A program made the position numbers and the translations under genes. This document shows, piece by piece, positions 1 to 6,915 of a DNA stretch of 64,000 nucleotides. Origin of the DNA: Metabacillus arenae (lineage in GTDB: Bacteria > Bacillota > Bacilli > Bacillales > Bacillaceae). The number at the start of each line of letters is the position of its first letter. The first letter of the stretch is position 1. Under the pieces are notes generated by a model. That model was given only the letters and a program-made list of their open reading frames with translations, was not told the DNA's origin and did no database searches. The DNA lies in NCBI RefSeq assembly GCF_014773385.1, contig NZ_JACXAI010000019.1:1-64000 (forward strand). The letters run 5' to 3'.

Positions 1-81
1 ATACTGTCGATCCACAATATGCTCATCTTATAAAAATTGAAATACTGAGAAAAACCGAGAAAACAAAAGAGAAACCTTACT

Positions 82-309
82 TTAATGAGGGAGTTTTTCT
101 CTTAATCTATCAGCCTGACTGTCTGGATAAAAAGATAGTTTATTGAGTTCAGACATAATTACATTTTGAACGTTTTGAGAACAACCATATGGATTTTCAT
201 TGGAAGCAAGCTTAACCACATGATTAAGACCAAAAGTACGTTTAACTTCTTCAATTGTTTTTCCTGGATAATAGGGTGTTATTGTCTGAAGTTGTATTTT
301 AGGTTTCAT
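82..309 (-). pseudogene. hisC: Truncated histidinol-phosphate aminotransferase (N-terminal fragment)
   Basis: The reading frame carries the typical start of a HisC-type class I/II aminotransferase: a PYYPGK segment, then KLASNENPYGCS and a FYPDSQADRLREKL stretch. It stops after about 75 residues, whereas the family is about 350 to 370 residues and the PLP lysine lies much further on. The likely start is ATG at 309, with AGGAAG 8 nt upstream; a GTG at 318 is also in frame. Homology ends at the stop near 82, and only 81 bases of window remain, so a deletion or rearrangement junction is more likely than a simple frameshift. It lies 44 bp after the APC permease and so probably ended the leftward cluster, where it may have been the aminotransferase partner of the BacA-like enzyme. 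As it stands it cannot be catalytic. Confidence 0.7.
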
Positions 310-353
310 ATTTAACACTTCCTATAGAATTATAATAATGTTTATATCTCTTA

Positions 354-1673
354 TCATTTTGCAGAAGAGAATTTAGCTTTATTTTCTTTTATTCTTATCT
401 TATCAGTCTCTTTAATTGACTTGGTACGAATTAAATAGATAGTAAATCCAATTGACAACCATATTAATCCTGAAAAGAAACCGGACCCTCCAACTGGAAT
501 GAGTAAACAAATGCTAATAATTAAAGCAAGGGCTGGTAAAAAAGGATATAAAGGGACTAAAAACTGATTTCCTCTTTGTTCAACAGAAACTTTTCTCCTT
601 GAAATAAAAAAGGCAATCATCGTAAAAATAAACGTAATGAGGTACAAAAAACCAGTTGCATTAACGGCAATATTGATTGAACTTACAAGTGTAAACATAA
701 TTTGTATGCTTACCCCTAACAATATTGACCAAACTGGAGTTTGAAATCGAGGGTGAATAAATCCAAACTTTTTCGGTAATAACCCATTACGACCCATTGC
801 AAAGGCAGTTCTCGAAATCGATATGATAAAAGCATTAGCTGTTGCTGGTAAAGCAATAACAATCACTATGCTGACTAAGGTCGGTCCAAAATCCCCCAAA
901 AATTGTTGGCTGGCTAGAGCGACTGGTACTTTTGATAATCCAAGCTCCTGCCAAGGAACGACTCCTGTTGAAACGAATAAAAGTCCGGAGTACAGCACAA
1001 GTACAATGATAATAGATGATAAAATTGCTTTTGGAATGGTTTTACTCGGATTTTTCATTTCCTCCCCAGCATCTACAATCACATCCCAGCCAACCATGGA
1101 AAGAAAACCAACCAATGCCGCCGCAAGTATTCCTTCAAAGCCATTAGGGGCAAAAGGTGTATATAACGAATAATTCACATGACCAAAACCGAGACCAAAA
1201 AATAAAATAAGCACGATAATTTCAACAACTACAATTCCTACTTGAACGGCACCACTGAACTTAATTCCAAGCATATTTAGAAATCCTAAAACCAGAAGAA
1301 GAATGACTGCACTCAGTAACGGAGGGGCACCCGTTAAAGAATGAAGGTAATTCCCAAATCCTTGGGAAACGAAACTACTTGCTGCAAGCCATGCCCCCCA
1401 GTATGACCATCCAATTAGAGTTCCAACAAAAGATCCCATTGTTTGACTAACATATTCATAGGCACCACCTGCCCTAGGGTATCTTGATGCTAATTCTGCA
1501 TAACATAATCCAAGTAAAATTTCTAAGATTGCTGCAATGACAAAAGCAAGCATCACAGCTGGACCAGCTTTTCCAGTTGCTACACCACTGAGAATAAAAA
1601 TACCAGCACCGACCATAGCTCCGGTGCCTAGTGAAGTAGCTTCTTTCCATCCTAAATCTCTTTTTAGGCTCAT
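354..1673 (-). CDS. APC-family amino acid permease
   Basis: A 439-residue membrane protein of the amino acid-polyamine-organocation superfamily. The N-terminus has the family signature around GTGAMVGAGIFILSG in the first membrane segment, followed by the ELASRYPRAGGAYEY loop. About twelve hydrophobic segments follow and the C-terminal tail is Lys-rich. The ATG is preceded by AAAGGGGAG. It lies 25 bp after the molybdopterin oxidoreductase and is probably the transport gene of the leftward cluster. APC proteins are importers or exchangers for amino acids and amines, but some biosynthetic clusters use relatives for export. Direction and substrate cannot be read from the sequence. A non-proteinogenic amino acid is an inference from its neighbours. 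Confidence 0.85.
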   Translation of the reverse strand: MSLKRDLGWKEATSLGTGAMVGAGIFILSGVATGKAGPAVMLAFVIAAILEILLGLCYAELASRYPRAGGAYEYVSQTMGSFVGTLIGWSYWGAWLAASSFVSQGFGNYLHSLTGAPPLLSAVILLLVLGFLNMLGIKFSGAVQVGIVVVEIIVLILFFGLGFGHVNYSLYTPFAPNGFEGILAAALVGFLSMVGWDVIVDAGEEMKNPSKTIPKAILSSIIIVLVLYSGLLFVSTGVVPWQELGLSKVPVALASQQFLGDFGPTLVSIVIVIALPATANAFIISISRTAFAMGRNGLLPKKFGFIHPRFQTPVWSILLGVSIQIMFTLVSSINIAVNATGFLYLITFIFTMIAFFISRRKVSVEQRGNQFLVPLYPFLPALALIISICLLIPVGGSGFFSGLIWLSIGFTIYLIRTKSIKETDKIRIKENKAKFSSAK

Positions 1674-1698
1674 AAAACTCCCCTTTTCATCAGTTGAC

Positions 1699-2337
1699 CT
1701 AAAACTCTGTAACTTCTCCTGATTTTTCTATAAAGCCCCATTTCTTCAAATCTGCAATCCAGTATTTTTTTGGTCGTACTATACCATTAATATCGTATCC
1801 AGCACGTCGTTCCCATTCCCCAATTTGACATTCTTCTGTTACTTCTAATTTCGCTAAACCTTTTACGTTTTTGTAACCGTACAGCCCGAAATCAAATAAC
1901 CTTAATGGATATCCTTGTTCCATTGGTAAAGGTTCTCTATCAACCGTATGAACAATCAATGCACGTCTGGAAAGAGCATCACCTAAAGGAATAGTAGATT
2001 CATAGACGCCTTTTTCCTTAGTTCCTACACTAGTTTGCTTTAAATAGTACTTTTCAGGATTGGATACTCCAGCCATTTCTATAATGTTAGATAGCAAAAT
2101 TCCCTTCCATGGACGGCGGATACTCCAATTACAGACACAAACCATTCTTCTACTTTCCTCCACTTGTGGCATTTCTAATAAATCTTGATAGGTAAAAGTT
2201 AATTCTTTTTCTATCAATCCAGTAACAGATAAACGCCAAGTATTTAAATCAATAGATTTAGGTGGTCCTTCTTGATAATATCGAAGTGAAGATGGCTTTC
2301 GGTCTAAATTCGGAGTATTAAGCATTGGATAATTCAC
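1699..2337 (-). CDS. Molybdopterin-dependent oxidoreductase (sulfite oxidase fold)
   Basis: This 212-residue protein matches the oxidoreductase molybdopterin-binding domain found in sulfite oxidase, nitrate reductase and MsrP/YedY. The segment VCVCNWSIRRPWKGI, about residues 66 to 80, contains the conserved cysteine expected to coordinate molybdenum, followed by the WKG motif. The later RLFDFGLYGYKNVKGL segment matches the conserved G-Y-K-x-V-K region. There is no Tat signal peptide, haem domain or dimerisation domain, so it looks like a stand-alone cytoplasmic enzyme. Translation probably begins at the GTG at 2337, after GGGGAG. It sits between the FGE-fold gene (12 bp) and the permease. The substrate is unknown. 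A role as a tailoring oxidoreductase in the cluster is inferred from position only. Confidence 0.8.
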   Translation of the reverse strand: MNYPMLNTPNLDRKPSSLRYYQEGPPKSIDLNTWRLSVTGLIEKELTFTYQDLLEMPQVEESRRMVCVCNWSIRRPWKGILLSNIIEMAGVSNPEKYYLKQTSVGTKEKGVYESTIPLGDALSRRALIVHTVDREPLPMEQGYPLRLFDFGLYGYKNVKGLAKLEVTEECQIGEWERRAGYDINGIVRPKKYWIADLKKWGFIEKSGEVTEF

Positions 2338-2349
2338 ATTTCTCTCCCC

Positions 2350-3123
2350 TTAAATAGTATTGATAACACAACGAAAACCAATTAAATTATCTCTAACTGA
2401 AACAGGATAGTTGTCTCTTGCTGTACATCTCATAAAATCTTCATTATGTAATCCGCATCCACCTCTTACAATGTGGTAATCTTCTTGTGATGAAAGATAT
2501 ATTGGATTTATTCCAGTTTTATCCCATTGGTAATTAAAAAATGCATTATCTAAGCACCACTCTGCTAAATTCCCTGCCATATCCAAACATCCGAAAAAAG
2601 ATTTATTCTTAGGAAACGCAAAAACAGATGTTGAACTACGATTTAATTCTTCAGGATTGCAGTCAACGGCATAGTTAGCATACTCAAAAGTAGGTTCTTC
2701 ATTTCCCCATGGATACTTTCGTTGATCTTTACCCTTACATGCGTATTCCCACTGCGCTTCAGTCGGTAAGGTCTTACCTGCAAACGTAGCAAAGGCCATT
2801 GCCTCCCACCAACTAACTCCTGTTACCGGATGATCATCTTGATTAAAGTGATCATCATACCAATAATTTGGGTATTGTATGTTGTTGCCATTGATATAAT
2901 CCCACCCTTTTGGTATCCAAAACTCTGGATTTTCGTATCCCCCTTCTTCTACGAATACTCGAAATTGTTGATTTGTAACTGGTGTTTTATCAATTGCAAA
3001 ATCGTTTAAAGTAACCAATTTAACCGGCTGTTCATCCGGCGATTCACTGCTTCCTCGTAGAAAGGCTCCACCTGGGATCACAATCATATTATCTAACTGA
3101 TTTTTTACTTGATTACTCACCAT
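2350..3123 (-). CDS. Formylglycine-generating-enzyme (SUMF1) fold protein
   Basis: About 257 residues covering one complete FGE-sulfatase domain. Visible landmarks are IPGGAFLRGSS at the N-terminus, the PVTNQQFRVFVEEGGY segment, HPVTGVSWWEAMAFATFAGKTLPTEAQWEYA in the centre, and MAGNLAEWCLDN then NLIGFRCV at the C-terminus. Classical copper FGEs carry two cysteines in a C-H-x-x-Y-C stretch after the RGG motif. Here that region reads RGGCGLHNEDFMRC, so that pair is not at the canonical spacing. No N-terminal DinB-like iron-ligand domain of EgtB or OvoA is present. The start chosen is the ATG at 3123, preceded by GGGGGA; an ATG at 3135 lacks a Shine-Dalgarno. No sulfatase gene is nearby, so sulfatase maturation is unlikely. 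An oxidative or structural role in the cluster is inference. Confidence 0.8.
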   Translation of the reverse strand: MVSNQVKNQLDNMIVIPGGAFLRGSSESPDEQPVKLVTLNDFAIDKTPVTNQQFRVFVEEGGYENPEFWIPKGWDYINGNNIQYPNYWYDDHFNQDDHPVTGVSWWEAMAFATFAGKTLPTEAQWEYACKGKDQRKYPWGNEEPTFEYANYAVDCNPEELNRSSTSVFAFPKNKSFFGCLDMAGNLAEWCLDNAFFNYQWDKTGINPIYLSSQEDYHIVRGGCGLHNEDFMRCTARDNYPVSVRDNLIGFRCVINTI

Positions 3124-3134
3124 AGATTCCCCCA

Positions 3135-3548
3135 TTATCTTAGAAGTCCCATACTTCCAGTTAGTTTATTAACCTTTTTCTTGTCTCCATATAATGCTAA
3201 TCCTAAATACTCAAGATCATTTGATGAGAATGTTGCTATTTTTTTGGTATATTCTTCATAATTTTTAGTTGTTTGTGCAGCATTACTAAAGTCGACAACA
3301 AACAAATCGGAAAATTCTTCAGAATATACTTTATCTCTTAAATCTTTAATCTTTATAGAATCACCCTTCAGAATAGGAATCGGGGTGGTAGTTATCCCTA
3401 CATGAGGATTACCGCTTCCATCCATTACAGTCGGCCCAATAATTTTATCTATTTCTTTTCCTAAGGTAAGAGCTAACACTGCAGCAGTATTTGAAATTAA
3501 TCCTGTTGGTAAATTAGCATCAATAACCATTACACATTTCATTTCCAT
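3135..3548 (-). CDS. DUF2000 family protein
   Basis: A 137-residue protein starting MEMKCVMVIDANLPTGLISNTAAVLALTLGK. It matches the DUF2000 family, small proteins that resemble peptidyl-tRNA hydrolase II in fold and have no settled function. The N-terminal strand, the GLISNTAAVLALTLG helix and the central DLFVVDFSNAAQ segment are the recognisable parts. The start is the ATG at 3548, with GGAGGA 7 nt upstream; a longer frame to 3611 would overlap the upstream gene and lacks a ribosome site. It follows the BacA-like gene by 35 bp and touches the FGE-fold gene, so it belongs to the same transcript. DUF2000 members often sit beside regulators and amino acid enzymes. I assign no activity. Confidence 0.75.
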   Translation of the reverse strand: MEMKCVMVIDANLPTGLISNTAAVLALTLGKEIDKIIGPTVMDGSGNPHVGITTTPIPILKGDSIKIKDLRDKVYSEEFSDLFVVDFSNAAQTTKNYEEYTKKIATFSSNDLEYLGLALYGDKKKVNKLTGSMGLLR

Positions 3549-3583
3549 GATTATTCCTCCACATAGTGATTTAAATGATACTA

Positions 3584-4207
3584 TCATTGATTTCGACCAA
3601 AAACGGACCATAACATTAAAATGGTTCGAGTTGGCGAAATGAACTCTATATTATATTTGTTAACAGCATTTTCAGTTGTTAAACAAAGATCAACATCACC
3701 TTTCTTCAACTTAACTGCAGCTTCACTTGTTGAATTAACAAGCAATACATCATAGTTCATGTTGAATTCAGCTAAGAACCAAGGAAGAAGACTTGAAGGT
3801 GCATGGTGAGTTGCAATAATCAAAGGATGCCTCGTATCCAATTCTTCATATGGTCTTTTTGCAACTCCATAAAAAGGTGTTTCAAAGACATATGGGAACA
3901 AAAATTGGATTTCCTTTGACATGTAAAACTTATCTATTCCCTTGTAAGCATTCGCTACAAGAAGAACATTAGATTCTCCCAAAACCAAGCTTTCATAAGC
4001 TTCTTCATAAGAAGGGAAAAGCGTATATTTTCCATGGTTTGCCTTTAGTGATGATAGCAAATATTCAGCTGATGCTTCACTGCTGGTTCCAGAAGGACCT
4101 AGAGTAGCAATTTCAAGTTGATCTAAAAAAAATAAAGAAGAAAACAGCTTATCATTCCAATTTGATAAACGATGATTTTGCCCTCTTACCTGATATTTTA
4201 CGGCCAT
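3584..4207 (-). CDS. BacA-like prephenate decarboxylase family protein
   Basis: The 207-residue protein resembles Bacillus BacA, which decarboxylates prephenate in bacilysin/anticapsin synthesis and is distantly related to prephenate dehydratases. Shared marks recalled from BacA are TLGPSGTSSEASAEY near residue 36, the YKGIDKFYM segment near residue 88, the FETPFYGVAKRP segment, VNSTSEAAVKLKKGDVDLCLT, and the C-terminal ILMLWSVFGR. The length is as in BacA, about 204. It is the first gene of the leftward operon and starts at an ATG after AGGTGGTG. In bacilysin synthesis the BacA product is processed by BacB, an isomerase, and later enzymes. None of these is recognisable here, so the product would differ. 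Family membership is likely. Prephenate as the actual substrate is inference. Confidence 0.72.
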   Translation of the reverse strand: MAVKYQVRGQNHRLSNWNDKLFSSLFFLDQLEIATLGPSGTSSEASAEYLLSSLKANHGKYTLFPSYEEAYESLVLGESNVLLVANAYKGIDKFYMSKEIQFLFPYVFETPFYGVAKRPYEELDTRHPLIIATHHAPSSLLPWFLAEFNMNYDVLLVNSTSEAAVKLKKGDVDLCLTTENAVNKYNIEFISPTRTILMLWSVFGRNQ

Positions 4208-4304
4208 TTTACACCACCTGTATCAATTTGATTATTTATGTTGTATTTTCCAAAATGTGTAACTTCTTTTCCCTTTTATAATTTAGCATGGTAAAATGGT
4301 TGGT

Positions 4305-4343
4305 ATAAGGACCAATTATTATAAATTTTTATAGGACCAATTT
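4305..4343. promoter_or_regulatory. Candidate MocR-type operator in the divergent promoter region
   Basis: The 10-mer AGGACCAATT occurs twice, at 4308-4317 and 4333-4342, a 25-bp period. The first copy is also half of the inverted repeat TTGGT-N6-ACCAA (4300-4315). Paired direct repeats in a divergent promoter are what MocR/GabR-type regulators bind. On the minus strand an extended -10 (TGCTAAATT, around 4281-4289) with TTATAC 17 bp upstream may drive the BacA-like operon. Confidence 0.5.
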
Positions 4344-4368
4344 GAAAACGAAAACATGGAGGGAGAAT

Positions 4369-5769
4369 ATGCTGTGGATACCTATTGATCGATCAATGGA
4401 TATACCTTTAATTAGGCAAGTTTACGAACAAATTCGTACTCGTATTTTACATGGGGAACTTTCAGCTGGGGATTGTCTTCCACCTACTCGTGAATTAGCC
4501 TCCAATCTAGGTACTTCACGGAATGTTGTAGTGGAAGCTTATGACCAATTATTATCAGAAGGATATATAGAAGGACGGCAAGGATCAGGAACTTATGTTG
4601 CAGAAGGAGCATACTTGGATCAACAGAAGAAAACAGATTTTTTATCTTTTTTTGATATGCATCAATTAATAGAAGATACAAACGAAATCATTGATTTTCG
4701 TTCGGGTCTTCCAGCTTTAGACATGTTTCCTAGAAATACATGGGGGCAAATCTCTAAACAAGTATGTTCAGATACTTCCCATTCCATATTCGGTTATGGC
4801 TATCCTGAAGGGAGAATGGAACTACGCCACATTCTTTCTCGTTACCTTAAAAGAACAAGGGGGGTTCATTGCCATCCAGACCAGCTAGTTATTACCTCTG
4901 GGGCAACACAAGCATTATCTCTTATAGCTAATCTATTCCTGTCCCAAGGGGAAGAAGTAATGATTGAAGATCCTATAACTCATGAAATTCAAACAATATT
5001 TACTTCTCCAGGATCAACACTCTATCCTATACCTGTAGATGAACAAGGAATGAAAACAGATTTAATTCCACCAAACAAAAAGCCTAAGTTTATTTTTGTT
5101 ACTCCGTCACATCAGTTCCCACTTGGAGAGACGTTGCCTATTCAACGTCGGATTCAGCTTATTCAATTTGCTAGAAAAGCTGATTGCTTTATTGTTGAAG
5201 ATGATTACGACAGCGAATTTCGTTATCAAGGATCTCCTATTAACTCACTTCAGGGGCTTGATCCAGATAGAGTGGTTTATATAGGAACTTTTAGCAAGAT
5301 ATTGTCACCAGCACTCAGATTAGGTTACTTAATTCTTCCTCCTTCCTTAACTAAACAATGTAAAGATTTAAAATGGTTCACAGATCTTCACACTCCATCA
5401 TTGGAACAACTTACTATTGCACGCTTCATAGATGAAGGACATTTGGAGCGCCATATTAGAAAAATGAAAAAAATATATAAGACACGACGGGATCATTTGA
5501 AAAAATGTTTAACAGAAGAGTTTGGTGATAAGGTTAAAATATTAGGGGATTCAACAGGCCTACATTTAATTGCCGAATTTAAAAACATAGAGTTTACAGA
5601 TCAAAAAGTAAAAAACATATTAGAACGACATAAAATTAAAATCTATCTAGTCGAACTGCATACTATTAAAAAAGGAATGCATCAAAATAAAATAATATTA
5701 GGTTATGGGAATTTAACAATAGATAAAATAAAAGAAGGTATACAAAGACTAAAACAGGCTCTAATTTAA
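4369..5769 (+). CDS. MocR-family regulator: GntR-type winged helix fused to aminotransferase-like domain
   Basis: A 466-residue PLP-dependent regulator. Residues about 10 to 75 form a GntR winged helix: LIRQVYEQIRTRILHGELSAG, then the recognition region TSRNVVVEAYDQLLSEGYIEGRQGSGTYV. The rest is a class I aminotransferase-like domain with the PLP lysine motif GTFSKILSPALRLGY and the VEDDYDSEFRY segment. Such proteins (GabR, PdxR, TauR) sense an amino compound through PLP and bind direct repeats near their own divergent target operon. The start is the ATG at 4369, with GGAGGG upstream; a TTG at 4342 is in frame but would overlap the second operator repeat. It is divergent from the BacA-like operon, which is therefore its likely target. 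The inducer would be an amine or amino acid; this is inference. Confidence 0.88.
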   Translation: MLWIPIDRSMDIPLIRQVYEQIRTRILHGELSAGDCLPPTRELASNLGTSRNVVVEAYDQLLSEGYIEGRQGSGTYVAEGAYLDQQKKTDFLSFFDMHQLIEDTNEIIDFRSGLPALDMFPRNTWGQISKQVCSDTSHSIFGYGYPEGRMELRHILSRYLKRTRGVHCHPDQLVITSGATQALSLIANLFLSQGEEVMIEDPITHEIQTIFTSPGSTLYPIPVDEQGMKTDLIPPNKKPKFIFVTPSHQFPLGETLPIQRRIQLIQFARKADCFIVEDDYDSEFRYQGSPINSLQGLDPDRVVYIGTFSKILSPALRLGYLILPPSLTKQCKDLKWFTDLHTPSLEQLTIARFIDEGHLERHIRKMKKIYKTRRDHLKKCLTEEFGDKVKILGDSTGLHLIAEFKNIEFTDQKVKNILERHKIKIYLVELHTIKKGMHQNKIILGYGNLTIDKIKEGIQRLKQALI

Positions 5770-5823
5770 AATTTTATTACTGTTTAAATTTGAATCTCAC
5801 TCAGTGAACAGCCTTGCTTAAGC

Positions 5824-5873
5824 AAATTCATCAAGGAAACACAATATCTATTGTGTTTCCTTGATGAATTTGA
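5824..5873. terminator. Long perfect hairpin between convergent genes
   Basis: A 23-bp perfect inverted repeat (5824-5846 and 5851-5873) with a 4-base loop ATCT lies between the MocR gene and the convergent hypothetical gene. No clear U-tract follows on either side, so it may be a bidirectional terminator or a small palindromic insertion. The stem is longer than the usual intrinsic terminator. Confidence 0.55.
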
Positions 5874-5896
5874 GGACTGTTAGGGAAAAGAACCGC

Positions 5897-6484
5897 TTAG
5901 AGGTTTTTCAAGTAGCTGTTAATCAATTCTCCCTTACTTGTGACACTATCCATCCAGGGAACCAAAAAAGACCTAACGTCCGATTTTTGAGTTAATTCCT
6001 TGAAAATATCTATTCTTTTTTGAGGGTCTTTTTCTGTTTCAGGAAAACCTTCAGGACGCGGCGGCAAAAAACCTTCAGGAGCAACAAAGGTTATATTAAA
6101 TTGTGATGCCTTTATAAAAAAGTCATAAGCGACCTCAATGATATGTAAGTGCTTCCCCTTATACAGGGTAGTTGTCTCTTCTTCATTAAGCATTCTGAGT
6201 AAATAATGAATTTTAACTCGATCGTTTATCGGGTCTTTCACTTTCTTGTGCCTCACTTCCATTTCGAAATGACCATACACATTGTTGTCATTATCGTTCG
6301 TCAAACAAGCCATATCTGTAGCAATCATATTGGAATCATCCTCATCGGACTCAGAGGCGATTCTAGCGGCTTGTGTTTTTCCGAATCCAAATATGAGACA
6401 CCCTTTATTATTGACTTTACATACATCCCCATAAAAGATATTATTCGGTCTCTCTGAAGCTACGAAATCCACATTAAATTTCAT
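5897..6484 (-). CDS. Hypothetical protein
   Basis: A 195-residue protein that I do not recognise. It begins MKFNVDFVASERPNN, has an acidic stretch (SESDEDDSN) near residue 45, and a VYGHFEMEVRHKKVKD segment that looks like a beta-strand domain. No signal peptide or membrane segment is visible. The C-terminal third holds a Pro-rich APEGFLPPRPEGFPETEKDP segment. The ATG has GGAAGGGA upstream, and the reading frame is clean, so it is probably a real gene. It lies 32 bp after a decayed conjugation-type cell wall hydrolase on the same strand, so it may be cargo or a leftover of the same element. That link is inference. Confidence 0.6.
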   Translation of the reverse strand: MKFNVDFVASERPNNIFYGDVCKVNNKGCLIFGFGKTQAARIASESDEDDSNMIATDMACLTNDNDNNVYGHFEMEVRHKKVKDPINDRVKIHYLLRMLNEEETTTLYKGKHLHIIEVAYDFFIKASQFNITFVAPEGFLPPRPEGFPETEKDPQKRIDIFKELTQKSDVRSFLVPWMDSVTSKGELINSYLKNL

Positions 6485-6515
6485 TCTCTCTTTTATCTCC
6501 CTTCCAAAAACATTT

Positions 6516-6847
6516 TTAGTTTAAAAAGACGAGGTCTCCACGCTTCAGCTCGGAAGCTTTGATCGGCTTCCCTAGTCGGACCATTGAATCAGTCACAACC
6601 GTTTGATAGTTTCCAAGAGTTAATCCGCCATGCGTAAACGCCCAGTGGACAAAAGAAGAACAATCAAATGATCTCCGGTTGATATCGGCTTGACTACGGC
6701 CTCCACCCCATTTATACGGACTCTTCCCAACAAGCTGCATTCCGGCTGCAGTCGCTTTTTAGCAGCCTCCGGATCCTCCAGTGTTAGTTCGACTTCAATC
6801 GCCCCACCTGAAGCATAGAGATTCATATATTCCATGACTTCATCCAC
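6516..6847 (-). pseudogene. Frameshifted, truncated NlpC/P60 cell wall hydrolase (CwlT-like)
   Basis: Two overlapping frames hold one broken gene. The upstream frame (6620-6847) reads MDEVMEYMNLYASGG. Its homology passes to the second frame near 6750, which reads MQLVGKSPYKWGGGRSQADINRRSFDCSSFVHWAF and ends GDLVFLN. The FDCSSFV cysteine is the NlpC/P60 nucleophile, but the protein stops just before the region that normally supplies the catalytic histidine (HVGIY). The YKWGGGRSQADIN...FDCSSFVHWA pattern is that of CwlT/YddH-type hydrolases from integrative conjugative elements such as ICEBs1 and Tn916. So it is probably a relic of a conjugative element. Its 5' side is cut by a fragment of the dispersed hairpin repeat. 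Confidence 0.72.
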
Positions 6848-6867
6848 ATACCCTTCTCGGGCGGATT

Positions 6868-6910
6868 GGCTTATGCTTGTCGCCGATAGACGAACGCCTT
6901 GCGCTTTTCT
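6868..6910. repeat. Partial copy of dispersed hairpin repeat (copy A)
   Basis: This segment repeats the right half of copies B and C: CTTATGCTTGTCGCCGATAG followed by GCGCTTTTCT. It lies between the broken NlpC/P60 gene and the end of xylR. The left half is absent, which marks a deletion junction near 6860. Confidence 0.7.
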
Positions 6911-6915
6911 AGTGG

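Noticed and set aside
2350-3123. EgtB/OvoA-type sulfoxide synthase
   Set aside because: Only the FGE domain is present; the N-terminal DinB-like domain with the iron-binding histidines is missing.
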